The notes: generated by a model from the letters alone, not told the origin. A stretch of 64,000 nt of DNA from Xenococcus sp. PCC 7305 (GCF_000332055.1 NZ_ALVZ01000228.1:27204-91203); one strand, 5' to 3'; shown: positions 16,623 to 25,640, numbered from the stretch's first letter. Made by a program: numbers and translations.

Positions 16623-18176
16623 CTAAACTGTAACCACTGCCTCTTCTGGTTCTTTTTTGGTTGCTAAATAAGCCGCAAGTTGCGCATTGATCTTATCGCG
16701 CACAATTTGCCGATATTCTGTGAAATGCTCGATATTAGCGCAAGATACGAAATAAAGAGGTACCAGACTAGGGCTGCGAAGAAAAATTCTAATAATGTTG
16801 TACCAAAATTTCCAACGAGTCGAACGGACAATTCCTTGTCGCCAACAAATAGTTAGCAGTGCTTTAAGAGTTTTAAAATCTATGCTGCGCTTACTAGAAT
16901 GTTTAGGTGCTCCTAATTTGAGGTAATAGCGATAGGTGCGATCGAGAAATCGCGCTGGATCATACAATGCCCAAAACCCATTGACATATTCTCGGGCAAT
17001 CTCTTCAATCGGTCTAGTGGGCACAAAGTTCATCAGGGTAGTTTGGTTAATATTTGCCCCTTGATTCAATAATCTGCCTTCTTTTTCTAAGCGATGCCAT
17101 AATGCTGTATTGGGTAAGGCTTGCAACATACTAAACATTGCCATGGGAATCCCAGTTTGTTCAACGAACTGGACAATGCGATCGCCAGCTCCCGACTTTT
17201 CATTATCAAAACCAATAATAAAACCTGCCATAACTTGCAATCCGGTTCTGGTGATTTTATCTACCGACTCAGTTAAAGGATCACGAGTATTTTGATATTT
17301 TTGCGTCAAGGCAAGACTCGCCTCATCAGGAGTTTCAATTCCCAGAAAGACTTTTTTGAAACTGCAATCTACCATCAATTCCATCAATTCGGGGTCGTTG
17401 GCCAAATCAACAGAAGCTTCGGTATCAAAACTAAAAGGATAATCCTTTTCCTTCATCCAAACTCTTAATTCTTTGAGTAGTATTTTAACATTGCGCTTGT
17501 TGCCAATGAAGTTATCATCCACCATGAAAACTCCGCCTCGCCAGCCCAAATTATAGATAAATTCCAATTCCGCTATGATTTGTTTCGGCTCTTTAGTTCG
17601 AGGTTTGCGACCGTAGAGGACGATGATATCGCAGAATTCACATTGAAAAGGACAACCACGAGAAAACTGCACCGACATATTGTCGTAGGCATCCAACTCC
17701 AACAAATCGTAGCGAGGAATCGGAGTTTCCGTTACCGCAGCTTTTTCTTCACTACGAAAGACGCCTTGCTTTGCCCCTTGGTTGAAGGCTTCAACAAAAA
17801 GGGGAATCGTAATTTCCCCCTCATCCAAAATCAAATACTCAGCCATTGCCACTTCATCAGGTAAAGATGTGGCATAAGGCCCGCCCACTGCTACAGGAAG
17901 ACCATGAGCTTGAGCTTCTTGGATTCCAGCAATCATATCGGTTTTTTGGACAATCATCCCCGAAATGATCACCAGCTCGGCCCATTCCCACTCTGCGTCT
18001 GTCACTGAGCGGACATTGCGGTCTACTAGCTTATATTCCCATTCTTTAGGAAAAATTGAGGCGACAGTGATTAATCCCAAAGGAGGCAATAAGGCTTTGC
18101 AGTCTACTAAAGCCAGAGTTTTTTCAAAAGACCAAAAACTTTGAGGGAATAGGGGATATAGTAATAAAGCTCGCAT
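16623..18176 (-). CDS. B12-binding radical SAM protein with DUF4070-like C-terminus
   Basis: Residues 1-140 form a cobalamin-binding Rossmann domain (MRALLLYPLFPQSFWSFE, then VAVGGPYATS). Residues about 165-400 form the radical SAM barrel with the [4Fe-4S] motif CPFQCEFC followed by DIIVLYGRKPRTK. Residues about 400-517 match the DUF4070 tail. This branch includes the hopanoid methylase HpnP and other cobalamin-dependent methylases; the N-terminal sequence and DIxxLxGRxPRxK motif resemble HpnP, but I cannot separate it from its paralogues. It is followed without a gap by the flavoprotein gene at 15387-16622, so both may act in one pathway. Confidence 0.86.
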   Translation of the reverse strand: MRALLLYPLFPQSFWSFEKTLALVDCKALLPPLGLITVASIFPKEWEYKLVDRNVRSVTDAEWEWAELVIISGMIVQKTDMIAGIQEAQAHGLPVAVGGPYATSLPDEVAMAEYLILDEGEITIPLFVEAFNQGAKQGVFRSEEKAAVTETPIPRYDLLELDAYDNMSVQFSRGCPFQCEFCDIIVLYGRKPRTKEPKQIIAELEFIYNLGWRGGVFMVDDNFIGNKRNVKILLKELRVWMKEKDYPFSFDTEASVDLANDPELMELMVDCSFKKVFLGIETPDEASLALTQKYQNTRDPLTESVDKITRTGLQVMAGFIIGFDNEKSGAGDRIVQFVEQTGIPMAMFSMLQALPNTALWHRLEKEGRLLNQGANINQTTLMNFVPTRPIEEIAREYVNGFWALYDPARFLDRTYRYYLKLGAPKHSSKRSIDFKTLKALLTICWRQGIVRSTRWKFWYNIIRIFLRSPSLVPLYFVSCANIEHFTEYRQIVRDKINAQLAAYLATKKEPEEAVVTV

Positions 18177-18310
18177 AAAGGTATTTGATCTATATCAAAT
18201 TACATATTTGGGACAATTCTACCCTCAACTGGATAAAATCTCAGGATAATTAATTTTTTTGTCCTTTATTTCAGGATTTTGGGCTGAAATCATTAGCGCG
18301 ATCGGCGCGG

Positions 18311-18344
18311 AAGTCAAGAGTCAAGAGTCAAGAGTCAAAAGTCA
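18311..18344 (+). repeat. Heptanucleotide tandem repeat (GTCAAGA)
   Basis: About four to five GTCAAGA heptamers in tandem, the last with an A/G change, in the spacer upstream of the DUF29 gene. This is a typical cyanobacterial short tandemly repeated repetitive sequence. Confidence 0.75.
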
Positions 18345-18561
18345 TAGGCTTGAGCGTTTACTAATGTCCTAATCCGTTGATCACTAATGACTTAATGTCA
18401 GACAAACTTATTCATCATCCTATGTCAGAAAATTGAGGAATTCATTTAATATATATTGAACGGGAATATCAATGGGTTTTATCAGTCATCAATGACCAAT
18501 TATAATTATATTCAGCTAAGTATTTGGGTTAGAATTTAGTGTGGATAAAAGATCTACAAAA

Positions 18562-18990
18562 ATGTCATCTCTCTATAATCGCGATTTTAATCTCTGGATA
18601 CAAAAGACTGTATCGAATTTAAAAAATAAGGATATGGGTGTGATCGATTGGGAAAATTTAATCGATGAAATTGAAGGTATGGGCAAAAGCGATCGCCGTG
18701 CTTTACGAAGCTATTTAGAAAGATTAATCGAACATTTGCTTAAGTTAAAATACTGGGATGCAGAACGAGATCGCTGTAAGCGGGGTTGGAAAATAGAAAT
18801 TCTAGAGTTTAGATCTCGTATTGAGAGAATTTTGGATGATAGTCCTAGCTTAAAAAATTATTTGACGGAAATTTATCCTAAAGCTCATCGATTGGCGGTG
18901 GCTAGAATGTCGATTCTGTTTGATTTACCTAATGAGGCTTCGATTTCAGAAGCTTTTGCTCTATCTGACAACTTTAGTGATAAATTCTAA
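18562..18990 (+). CDS. DUF29 family protein
   Basis: Short all-alpha protein of the DUF29 family: the hallmark N-terminus LYNRDFNLWIQKTV, then DWENLIDEIEGMGKSDRRALRSYLERLIEHLLKLKYW. The ATG at 18562 (MSSLYNRDF) matches the family start; a GTG seven codons upstream (18541) is open but less likely. DUF29 genes are abundant and multicopy in cyanobacteria and are often found in accessory regions next to mobile or toxin-antitoxin genes. No biochemical function is established. Here it sits at the left edge of a region rich in defence-type genes. Confidence 0.85.
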   Translation: MSSLYNRDFNLWIQKTVSNLKNKDMGVIDWENLIDEIEGMGKSDRRALRSYLERLIEHLLKLKYWDAERDRCKRGWKIEILEFRSRIERILDDSPSLKNYLTEIYPKAHRLAVARMSILFDLPNEASISEAFALSDNFSDKF

Positions 18991-19248
18991 CTGTCGGTTC
19001 GCTTATTTTTCTGAGCCATTCATAATTATTATGATTACAATGGCGAAAAAGCTTATATTATAAGGTCTTCAGGGGATATAGTGATTTTAGTTATTAGCGA
19101 TCGCATTGAAAGCAGGATTCTTCGTTGCTGTATACAGGTCAAAATATCTTTAAAAGCTTATAGCCTATGGCTTATAGCTTATGGCTTTCAATATAATCTG
19201 TGAATTTTTTAATCCACACCAGGCGTATTATACAGTTTAGTAATAATG

Positions 19249-21432
19249 CTAAGTAGTTTCCCTAAAAGGCATTAACATGCGCGATTCAATTTCCGACCAA
19301 GTTCTTCGCGATACTTTGACTGCTGCTTTTTCACATTCGACCATCAGCAGATTGGCATAGAAGTAATTATCTAATGCTCTTAGTTCTTGCTCGGTTAAAT
19401 CCACCATTTCGGGAGTGAGATGAAAAGCTTTGAGCCAGGTTTTAATCATTTTTTGCGCAAAAGCTTGACGGATTTCCCTTGCGGCCGAATCATTTGGGAT
19501 TTGCTGTTTAAGTTCTTCTGTTTTCCTGATTAACAGAGGATAGTTCACGTCTCGATAAATTTGAAATTTTTCTGACCATTTAATATATCTAGTAAACTGT
19601 TTAATAGCGTAAGCGAGAGCGTTAGCGAGAGCGTTAGCGTTAGCGAGAGCGTTAGCGTAAGCGTTAGCGAGAGCGTAAGCGTAAGCGTTAGCGAGAGCGT
19701 TAGCGTAAGCGTTAGCGTTAGCGAGAGCGTAAGCGTAAGCGTTAGCGAGAGCGTAAGCGTAAGCGTTAGCGTTAGCGTTAGCGAGAGCGTAAGCGTTAGC
19801 GAGAGCGAGAGCGTAAGCGTTAGCGAGAGCGATCGCCCTTTTCCCTAGGGGTTGAATATCACCTGATGAATTATCTGCTATTCTTTTAGTCCATTCTAGA
19901 AGTTGATGTAATTTGTCAGTATTGATGAGCTTTTGAGTCTCCTCCTCCATAGAGACTAAGAAATTACTAGCATCATTTTTTAGACCAGCAACCAGCAAGA
20001 ATACCTCTTTCCAGCGTTTATCAGTTAGATTTTGAGTAATTAATTGCTGAACGAGACTATCATCCTCATTGATATATAAAGCAGTCAAATATTCCTGTAA
20101 AGTGAGATGGGAAAAAGAATAAACATCCTCGGCACGTTGCACAAAAATGCCTTGTTGAGCTGCGATCGCATTAAGAATTTTCTTGCCATCTAAATATTTA
20201 GGATTATCAACCGTATCCGCTAAAAAATCATTTATCGATTTAATTATCTCTTGCTCATCAAAGAATAATTCGTCATTTTTGAAACCTTTATAAGCAATTT
20301 CTGCCAGCATTACCTTCTCTAAATCGGTATGCAATCCTTCATAAATAGGTTCTTGATTGATGCGTTTTTCTGCTGCCCATTCATCTAACAAAATATCTAA
20401 AGCCTTGTTATAAAGACGACTACGAGTGGGCGGAAAGCTTTGTTTACGGTTATAAACCAAACAGAGAAAAGTTAATAACAATGGGGTTTGGGCTAATTCT
20501 TTGGCTGCTTTGTTGTTCTCGTTGTCGAGAGTCTCCCAACATTTTTTAGCGGTTTCGGTTTGTCTGTCGAGTTCGGTACTAAACCAATTAGTAATAAATT
20601 GCTTGATTTGAGCGTCATCAAAGTCCGCTAGCTGAATAACTTGGAAATCATGTTGGAAGTTACTACGGTATGCGGCAATGCGACAGGAAGCGATAAAGCG
20701 ATTTTTCTCGTAGCGTGTCACCAAATTATCGATCGCATTCATCACCGAGTTGGTAAATTCGTTGGGAACTTCGTCCAAGCCATCGAGCAAAACCATCAAT
20801 TTCCCTGTTTCTAGAGCTTTAAGGGCAAATTCTTTTGATGGAGGAAACCCAAAATGTTGAAATTCTTCGGCGATCGCGCTAATTAAATCAACTTCCTTAT
20901 TAGCAAATTGCTTTAACTCCAGCATTACAGGAATGCAGTCGTGCAGAAACACTTTTCTATCTTCGTTAAAAGCTTCTAACCCCAAGCGCCGGAGAAAAGT
21001 AGATTTTCCTCCTCCAGGGTTACCCAAAACCATCAAATATTTATGGCGATCAGCTACGGTGAGACCGTCTTCGGGGCGACATTCTCTTTGCTGAAATCTA
21101 CGCTGGTTGCTTTGGCGATAAATGTCTTCGAGATCTGCGATCGTTTCAAATTGCCGAATACTTGAATCATTAAGAACCCGAACGGGAGTATATACCGATT
21201 CTAATGCTATTCCTTGAGGCATTCCCAATAGTTTCAGCAAACCATACTTGCTTTGATATTTGTCTGCGTATTTTTTAAATGCTTGGGCCGCTTGATGCTT
21301 ATCGCTAATAACTTTAACAACACTGCCGCCTACATTCTTAGCAATCTCAAAGAGAGTCCCTGTCATGCTTCTGGCAAAAGGGGCTTCAAAAGTATCGATC
21401 GCGCCACCACTTAAATATTCCTCTGGAGTCAT
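19249..21432 (-). CDS. NACHT-domain NTPase with Ala-X repeat tract
   Basis: STAND/NACHT P-loop NTPase. The N-terminus (residues 1-110) is helical and could be the effector or adaptor. The NACHT domain follows: Walker A GNPGGGKST near residue 136 and Walker B LMVLLDGLDEVP near 212. The winged and helical part (FSHLTLQEYLTALYI) lies near 450. Residues about 535-609 are a perfect alternation of Ala with Leu, Asn or Tyr, encoded by 37 hexamers. A final 100-residue helical segment follows. Bacterial NACHT proteins are known antiphage sensors, so defence is likely but inferred. It is divergent from no gene and lies downstream of an XRE regulator on the same strand, with a gap of 178 bases. Confidence 0.85.
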   Translation of the reverse strand: MTPEEYLSGGAIDTFEAPFARSMTGTLFEIAKNVGGSVVKVISDKHQAAQAFKKYADKYQSKYGLLKLLGMPQGIALESVYTPVRVLNDSSIRQFETIADLEDIYRQSNQRRFQQRECRPEDGLTVADRHKYLMVLGNPGGGKSTFLRRLGLEAFNEDRKVFLHDCIPVMLELKQFANKEVDLISAIAEEFQHFGFPPSKEFALKALETGKLMVLLDGLDEVPNEFTNSVMNAIDNLVTRYEKNRFIASCRIAAYRSNFQHDFQVIQLADFDDAQIKQFITNWFSTELDRQTETAKKCWETLDNENNKAAKELAQTPLLLTFLCLVYNRKQSFPPTRSRLYNKALDILLDEWAAEKRINQEPIYEGLHTDLEKVMLAEIAYKGFKNDELFFDEQEIIKSINDFLADTVDNPKYLDGKKILNAIAAQQGIFVQRAEDVYSFSHLTLQEYLTALYINEDDSLVQQLITQNLTDKRWKEVFLLVAGLKNDASNFLVSMEEETQKLINTDKLHQLLEWTKRIADNSSGDIQPLGKRAIALANAYALALANAYALANANANAYAYALANAYAYALANANAYANALANAYAYALANAYANALANANALANALAYAIKQFTRYIKWSEKFQIYRDVNYPLLIRKTEELKQQIPNDSAAREIRQAFAQKMIKTWLKAFHLTPEMVDLTEQELRALDNYFYANLLMVECEKAAVKVSRRTWSEIESRMLMPFRETT
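19607..19828 (-). repeat. 37-unit hexanucleotide repeat inside the NACHT gene
   Basis: On the plus strand every unit is GCG followed by TTA (15 units), AGA (11) or TAA (11), 37 units without a break. Read on the coding strand it gives GCT alternating with AAC, CTC or TAC, so Ala alternates with Asn, Leu or Tyr. Copy-number change by whole units keeps the frame. The unit order is not a simple repeat of a larger block. Confidence 0.95.
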
Positions 21433-21610
21433 AACAGTTCGCTTGCTCTAAAGATTAGGGTTTTTCCTCGCTATTGATCGTTAGTTTAAGCTCTAATTGG
21501 TTTTGACTCTGAAAATTAAACTAATTTTTTAGCAAAATTATCGCGATCGCCTATGAATTTTATAGTTTCATAAACGCGATCGGCAAACTGTATGTCTGCG
21601 TTAGTTAGGG

Positions 21611-21847
21611 TCATGCTAAAGAATCTATATCTTGATATTGATTCCAGGTCACTCTTTCAACAACATCATTCGGCTGAATATTATAAGCATCACATATACG
21701 TTCTAGAACCCTTATTGAAGGCAAATGTTGGGGATTATTGTATAGCCCATAAGCTGTTGTTTGAGCTACACCCGTGTCTTTTCTAAATTGATAGACGCTA
21801 ATTCCTCTAGCATCTACCAGCGATTTTACTTTATTGATCATTGGCAT
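21611..21847 (-). CDS. XRE/Cro-C1 family HTH regulator
   Basis: A 78-residue protein that is almost entirely a Cro/C1-type helix-turn-helix: KVKSLVDARGISVYQFRKDTGVAQTTAYGLYNNPQHLPSIRVLERICDAYNIQPNDVVE. No second domain is present. It is divergent from the cassette starting at 22005, and the shared spacer holds a clear palindrome at 21906-21921. It is probably an autorepressor that also controls the cassette. The NACHT gene lies downstream on the same strand and could be under the same control. Confidence 0.85.
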   Translation of the reverse strand: MPMINKVKSLVDARGISVYQFRKDTGVAQTTAYGLYNNPQHLPSIRVLERICDAYNIQPNDVVERVTWNQYQDIDSLA

Positions 21848-21905
21848 TTAGTAATAATACTATCAACACAATATACCAAAAAAAAATGATATTACCAATT
21901 TATTG

Positions 21906-21921
21906 ATATTGTCAACAATAT
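21906..21921. promoter_or_regulatory. Candidate operator for the XRE regulator
   Basis: ATATTGT and ACAATAT are perfect 7-base arms around a CA centre, in the divergent spacer between the XRE gene and the 22005 cassette. Partial half-sites (ACAATATACC, ATATTACC) occur a few tens of bases to the left. Size and position fit a Cro-type dimer operator. No binding evidence exists. Confidence 0.5.
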
Positions 21922-22004
21922 GGTAATGTATGAACACAACAAAAGACGGCTCTGTCTGCAAAACTAACCGCCTTTTGAATTCACCCCTAATCAAGAGGAT
22001 TCTT

Positions 22005-22790
22005 ATGACTCAATTCTATCAAATAACCCTCGAAAAAGCGATCGCAGATTATCGACTAGGCAAACTAACCACCTTTGGCCTAGTAGACTATTACCTCAAA
22101 ATCAAATTTGCCCCAGGCTGGAAAATATCCATCGATCCCAGAAAAGCGATCGAAGAGCTGGGAATCACCATTCATCAATTCCGCAGGGCGATCGCCAAAA
22201 TCAAAGAAACAATTGCGATCAACCTCAAAACTACCTTTCAAATAGTCGGTGAAATGCCCGCTGAAAATGGGAACACGCCAAACGTTAATCGAGTAACACC
22301 TCGCGTCAACGAAGTCACGCCTGGTGTAAATCATGTCACGCCAAGCGCGAATCGTGATCGGCAAACCCCCAATAAAAACAAGGCTTCCAGCGATTCCCCA
22401 GATACTAGATCAAATACAAATCATATTCCTCTCTCTAAAATCGAGCAAATTCCGGCAGAAGAAAGAGAGAAATTTTTGATTTTTGCTAATCAGAAAGTAG
22501 ACGAACTCCCAACACGCCCCACTTTGCCCAAAAGATGGATTACCGCTAATTTTGATGAGTTGTATTCAGAATGGAAAAAACAAGCCGTTCCTGAAGTACA
22601 AAAAGCGACAAAAGACAAACGATTCGCTGAATGGTATGACCTGATGCATCAGCTTGGGCATGTGACTGGACAAAGAACCGAAAACGGCGTGCAGCTGGTT
22701 CAAGTCGTTGGTACTGGATGGATTGAGTACGAACGCAAAGCCAAATCTTGGACACTCGAATATTTGAAAAAATGCGTGTCGGGTAAATGA
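22005..22790 (+). CDS. Accessory DNA-binding-like protein of a two-gene cassette
   Basis: Not recognised as a named family. The ATG at 22005 (MTQFYQITLEKAI) is chosen because GAGGA lies just upstream; an ATG at 21930 adds 25 unlikely residues. Residues 1-80 look like a winged-helix or HTH (ITIHQFRRAIAKIKETIAI). Residues about 85-140 are polar and hold four diverged VTPxVN-type repeats. The C-terminal part (KVDELPTRPTLPKRWITANFDELYSEWKKQA) resembles plasmid/phage replication-accessory proteins of cyanobacteria. It overlaps the next gene by four bases (ATGA). Base composition is less AT-rich than the surrounding genes. A plasmid or prophage origin is inferred. Confidence 0.55.
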   Translation: MTQFYQITLEKAIADYRLGKLTTFGLVDYYLKIKFAPGWKISIDPRKAIEELGITIHQFRRAIAKIKETIAINLKTTFQIVGEMPAENGNTPNVNRVTPRVNEVTPGVNHVTPSANRDRQTPNKNKASSDSPDTRSNTNHIPLSKIEQIPAEEREKFLIFANQKVDELPTRPTLPKRWITANFDELYSEWKKQAVPEVQKATKDKRFAEWYDLMHQLGHVTGQRTENGVQLVQVVGTGWIEYERKAKSWTLEYLKKCVSGK

Positions 22791-23233
22791 ATAACTATCC
22801 TCAACTTTCGCCGCTCAAGCTGCGGGAAGAAGCCCAACCAGGATATCAAGCAGAATCTTGGCAGCCGACTTGGAACTGTTTTTGTTGCCATGACACAGGT
22901 TTTGTACAATATTCACTAGTTAAAAAGATTATTAAGAATTATGTACCAGACAGACATAAACCAGTTGAATGTAACGCTAGTAGCTGTAATATACGTTTAG
23001 GAGAAACGCTCTATGAGACCAACACTTTAGATCGAAGATTTGACCCTGAGATTTGCGATCGCCTAGACGCAGAAGAACGTCAGATCTGGAAAAAATGGCG
23101 TCACGAAAAGCATAGGAAGCGACTAGAATCATTAGAGTTAAATTGCACTAAAAATCTTCGGGCTAGAAGTAGAACTCAAGAAGAACAGTTTGAGGTGGAA
23201 CGCAGACATCAAGAGATGAGGAATAACTATTGA
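22787..23233 (+). CDS. Small Cys-rich accessory protein
   Basis: A 148-residue protein overlapping the preceding gene at ATGA, so translationally coupled. Residues about 26-60 contain CFCCHDTGFV and a later pair of Cys in ECNASSC, a pattern like a zinc-binding knuckle. The C-terminal 60 residues are very rich in Arg, Lys and Glu and probably form a long helix that could bind nucleic acid. I do not recognise the family. Together with the gene before it and the divergent XRE gene it resembles a small plasmid- or phage-derived module. Confidence 0.55.
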   Translation: MNNYPQLSPLKLREEAQPGYQAESWQPTWNCFCCHDTGFVQYSLVKKIIKNYVPDRHKPVECNASSCNIRLGETLYETNTLDRRFDPEICDRLDAEERQIWKKWRHEKHRKRLESLELNCTKNLRARSRTQEEQFEVERRHQEMRNNY

Positions 23234-23542
23234 AAAGGGGAATAAAGCGATCGCGATCCTGAGGCTTAGTTTACCCACTATTATTGGTTAGATATGAGTT
23301 AAAGTTTCTCATGAGCATCTGACTAATCTCGTCGCGCGATCGCCACACTAATGACTCAATCAATAAGAAGATTTGCAATATAATTTACATCAGTTATTAA
23401 AAAGTAATCAGCATAGTGGAAAAGTCTATTCATCATGAATTTTATCTGTGTTAATCTGCGTTCATCTGTGGACAATATTTAATTAAGTAACAGATATATT
23501 GATTATTAGATTTAATGTGATAAAAACCAGAGTTATTAGATT
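23234..23542. other. Spacer between the accessory cassette and ptuA
   Basis: No gene is supported. It contains HIP1-like GCGATCGC sites and a segment (TCTGTGTTAATCTGCG, about 23446-23462) of the kind found dispersed in many bacterial genomes. The promoter of ptuA should be in the last 100 AT-rich bases. Confidence 0.4.
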
Positions 23543-24826
23543 GTGATTGTTATGCATATAGAAGCACTGGAATTAGAAAATTTTCGAGGCTTTAATAAAA
23601 TATTCTTAGAAAAGATACCAAAAAAATTAGTTATAATTGTTGGGATTAATGGTGCTGGAAAATCTAGTATCCTAGATGCAATTTCTTGTTTTTTATCCTA
23701 CATAATTTATTGCCTGAATCCAGAAAAGAATCTTATTAATGTACCTAAATTATTGGAAGATAAAGATATTAACAATGAAAGTTTATTCACGAAATTACAA
23801 ATAAAAACTAATTTTGGTTATTGTCAAATTCACAAAAAAAAGGGAACTCAATGGCAAGACACTACAGTAAGTGAGAATTCACATGCTGATCTCAAAAAAC
23901 ACCTTGTATTCATACAAAAAAGTTGGCAAGAAAATTCTCAATATAATATTCCCTTATTCGTTTATTATCCTGTTAATCGCAAAGTTGCTAATATATCTTT
24001 AGAAACTCCTAAGAAAGATTATTCCAGACAAATTGATGCTTATTCTCAAGGAAGAAAAGGATTAGTTATTGATTTTAGTGGCTTTTTCCAGTGGTTTCGA
24101 CAAAGAGAAGATATCGAAAATGAATTCAGGCTAAATCAAGACAATAATTATCGCGACAAACAATTAGAAACTGTGAGAAATGCGATTTTGCAGTTAATGC
24201 CTAATTTTACCAGTTTTAGAGTTAGAAGATCTCCCCCACCCTTAAGCTTAACGTTAATAAAAAATGGAGAATCCTTAGTAATAAACCAACTTTCTGATGG
24301 AGAAAAATCTTTAATCGCAATGATCGGAGATTTAGCAAAAAGATTAGTAATCGCAAACCCTAGTTTAGATGATCCTTTAGAGGGAGAAGGTATAGTACTA
24401 ATCGATGAAATTGAACTGCATTTACATCCTCAATGGCAAAGAGAAATTATTCCCAAATTACTAACTATTTTTCCTAATTGTCAGTTTTTTATTACTACCC
24501 ATTCTCCTCAAGTCTTAAGTAATGTTCAAAAAGAAAGTATTTTTATTTTAGAGGATTTCAAAGTCTTAGCAGAGACTCCCCATAGTTATGGTAGAGACAG
24601 TAATTCCATTTTGTATGATTTATTTAATGTTCCTAATCGCCCGCAACATACCCAGGAAATTATTGATAAAATGTTTGATTTGATGAAAAATGAAGATAAG
24701 TATAGTCTTAGTGAAGCGAAAGAATTATTGAGAGAATTAGAAGCTAGTTTAGGGGAAGAAGACACAGAAATTATTAGAGCAAAAACTCATTTAGACTTTG
24801 TGGAGAGTTTCAATGAAATTGATTAA
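23543..24826 (+). CDS. ptuA: PtuA-like AAA/ABC-type ATPase of a Septu-like defence pair
   Basis: SMC/RecF-like ATPase. Walker A is GINGAGKSS near residue 40, the ABC signature is LSDGEKSLIAM near 255, and Walker B is GIVLIDEIELHLHPQW near 290, with the switch FFITTHSPQVLS. The GRDSNSILYDLFNVPNRP segment near the end resembles retron-associated and Septu PtuA ATPases. In Septu, PtuA and the HNH nuclease PtuB form an antiphage complex; some retrons carry the same pair with a reverse transcriptase. No reverse transcriptase is encoded nearby. The stop overlaps the ptuB start by 14 bases. GTG start at 23543, or ATG at 23552. Confidence 0.85.
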   Translation: MIVMHIEALELENFRGFNKIFLEKIPKKLVIIVGINGAGKSSILDAISCFLSYIIYCLNPEKNLINVPKLLEDKDINNESLFTKLQIKTNFGYCQIHKKKGTQWQDTTVSENSHADLKKHLVFIQKSWQENSQYNIPLFVYYPVNRKVANISLETPKKDYSRQIDAYSQGRKGLVIDFSGFFQWFRQREDIENEFRLNQDNNYRDKQLETVRNAILQLMPNFTSFRVRRSPPPLSLTLIKNGESLVINQLSDGEKSLIAMIGDLAKRLVIANPSLDDPLEGEGIVLIDEIELHLHPQWQREIIPKLLTIFPNCQFFITTHSPQVLSNVQKESIFILEDFKVLAETPHSYGRDSNSILYDLFNVPNRPQHTQEIIDKMFDLMKNEDKYSLSEAKELLRELEASLGEEDTEIIRAKTHLDFVESFNEID

Positions 24827-25509
24827 AAAAAAATCAAAAGACAAATTCTCTAACTCAGTATATAAAACAAAACAAAAATAATGCCAACTATAAAGATTTA
24901 GATAAACAAACCAAAGAAGATTTAAAAAAATCTCTACTAAAAGAACAAGGATATATTTGTTGTTATTGTATGAAGCCTATCTCTCAAGATAAAATGAGGA
25001 TTGAACATTGGACACCTCAAAGTGATCCTCTCTTAGTACAAAATACCCAGTTGACACTAGAATATTCCAATTTACTTGCTGCCTGCCAAGGTGGTGAAGG
25101 AGGATTCAAAGCTCAATATCATTGTGATAAAAGCAAGGAGAATGATTTGATAACTATACATCCTCAAGATAGAATTAATTTGCCTTTTCAACAAGGTAAA
25201 TCTAGCGGCATTAGTTGTGAAAAATTAGTTAGGTTTAATTTGGGTAACGGCAAGATTTCCTCAGATAACAAAGTAATAAACCAAGAACTTAATGAAATTC
25301 TATGTTTAAACAATCAAAATTTAAAAGAGGCAAGAATTATAGTACTAAAAGAGTTTCAAGAGCTCCTGAACAAAAAATACCCTGGAGAGTGGAAAAAAGA
25401 TACTTTAGAAAAATGGTTGGAAGTTTATTCTAGTAAATCTAATGGCAAATATAAACCCTATTGTCGAGTAATAATAAGTTTTTTAGAAGAACGCCTAAAA
25501 AAAACATAA
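24813..25509 (+). CDS. ptuB: PtuB-like HNH nuclease, frame broken at an A9 tract
   Basis: HNH endonuclease matching the retron/Septu nuclease family (TIGR02646-like): CCYC, then RIEHWTPQ, then YSNLLAAC and HCDKSK, giving the Cys/His zinc and catalytic positions. The natural ATG at 24813 begins MKLIKK, but nine A residues (24825-24833) put the following codons one base out. With eight A residues the frame runs MKLIKKNQKTNSLTQYIK straight into the nuclease. The frame downstream of 24823 is open to 25509, with an internal ATG at 24970 that would omit the first zinc Cys pair. Either a pseudogene, a slippage-controlled gene, or an assembly error. Confidence 0.82.
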
Positions 25510-25614
25510 CAAATAATAATTTCTGACTCTTCAGAAACTAAAAAATCAACAAAATGGACTAAAGGTTTTGCTATCATTAATTTCTATTCTTTATTCCCGG
25601 GGTATTTTTTCCTT

Positions 25615-25640
25615 CTGCCCTCTGCCCTCTGCCCTCTGCC
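25615..25640. repeat. CTGCCCT heptamer repeat
   Basis: Nearly four CTGCCCT heptamers in tandem in the spacer before the histidine kinase. The same unit flanks the palindromic elements near 31.0 and 63.9 kb. Confidence 0.8.

Noticed and set aside
19607..19828. CRISPR-like regular repeat
   Set aside because: Units are 6 bases with no spacers and are in frame inside a NACHT gene.
23234..23542. Retron (reverse transcriptase and msr/msd) upstream of ptuA
   Set aside because: No reverse transcriptase is encoded nearby; the pair is therefore called Septu-like only.
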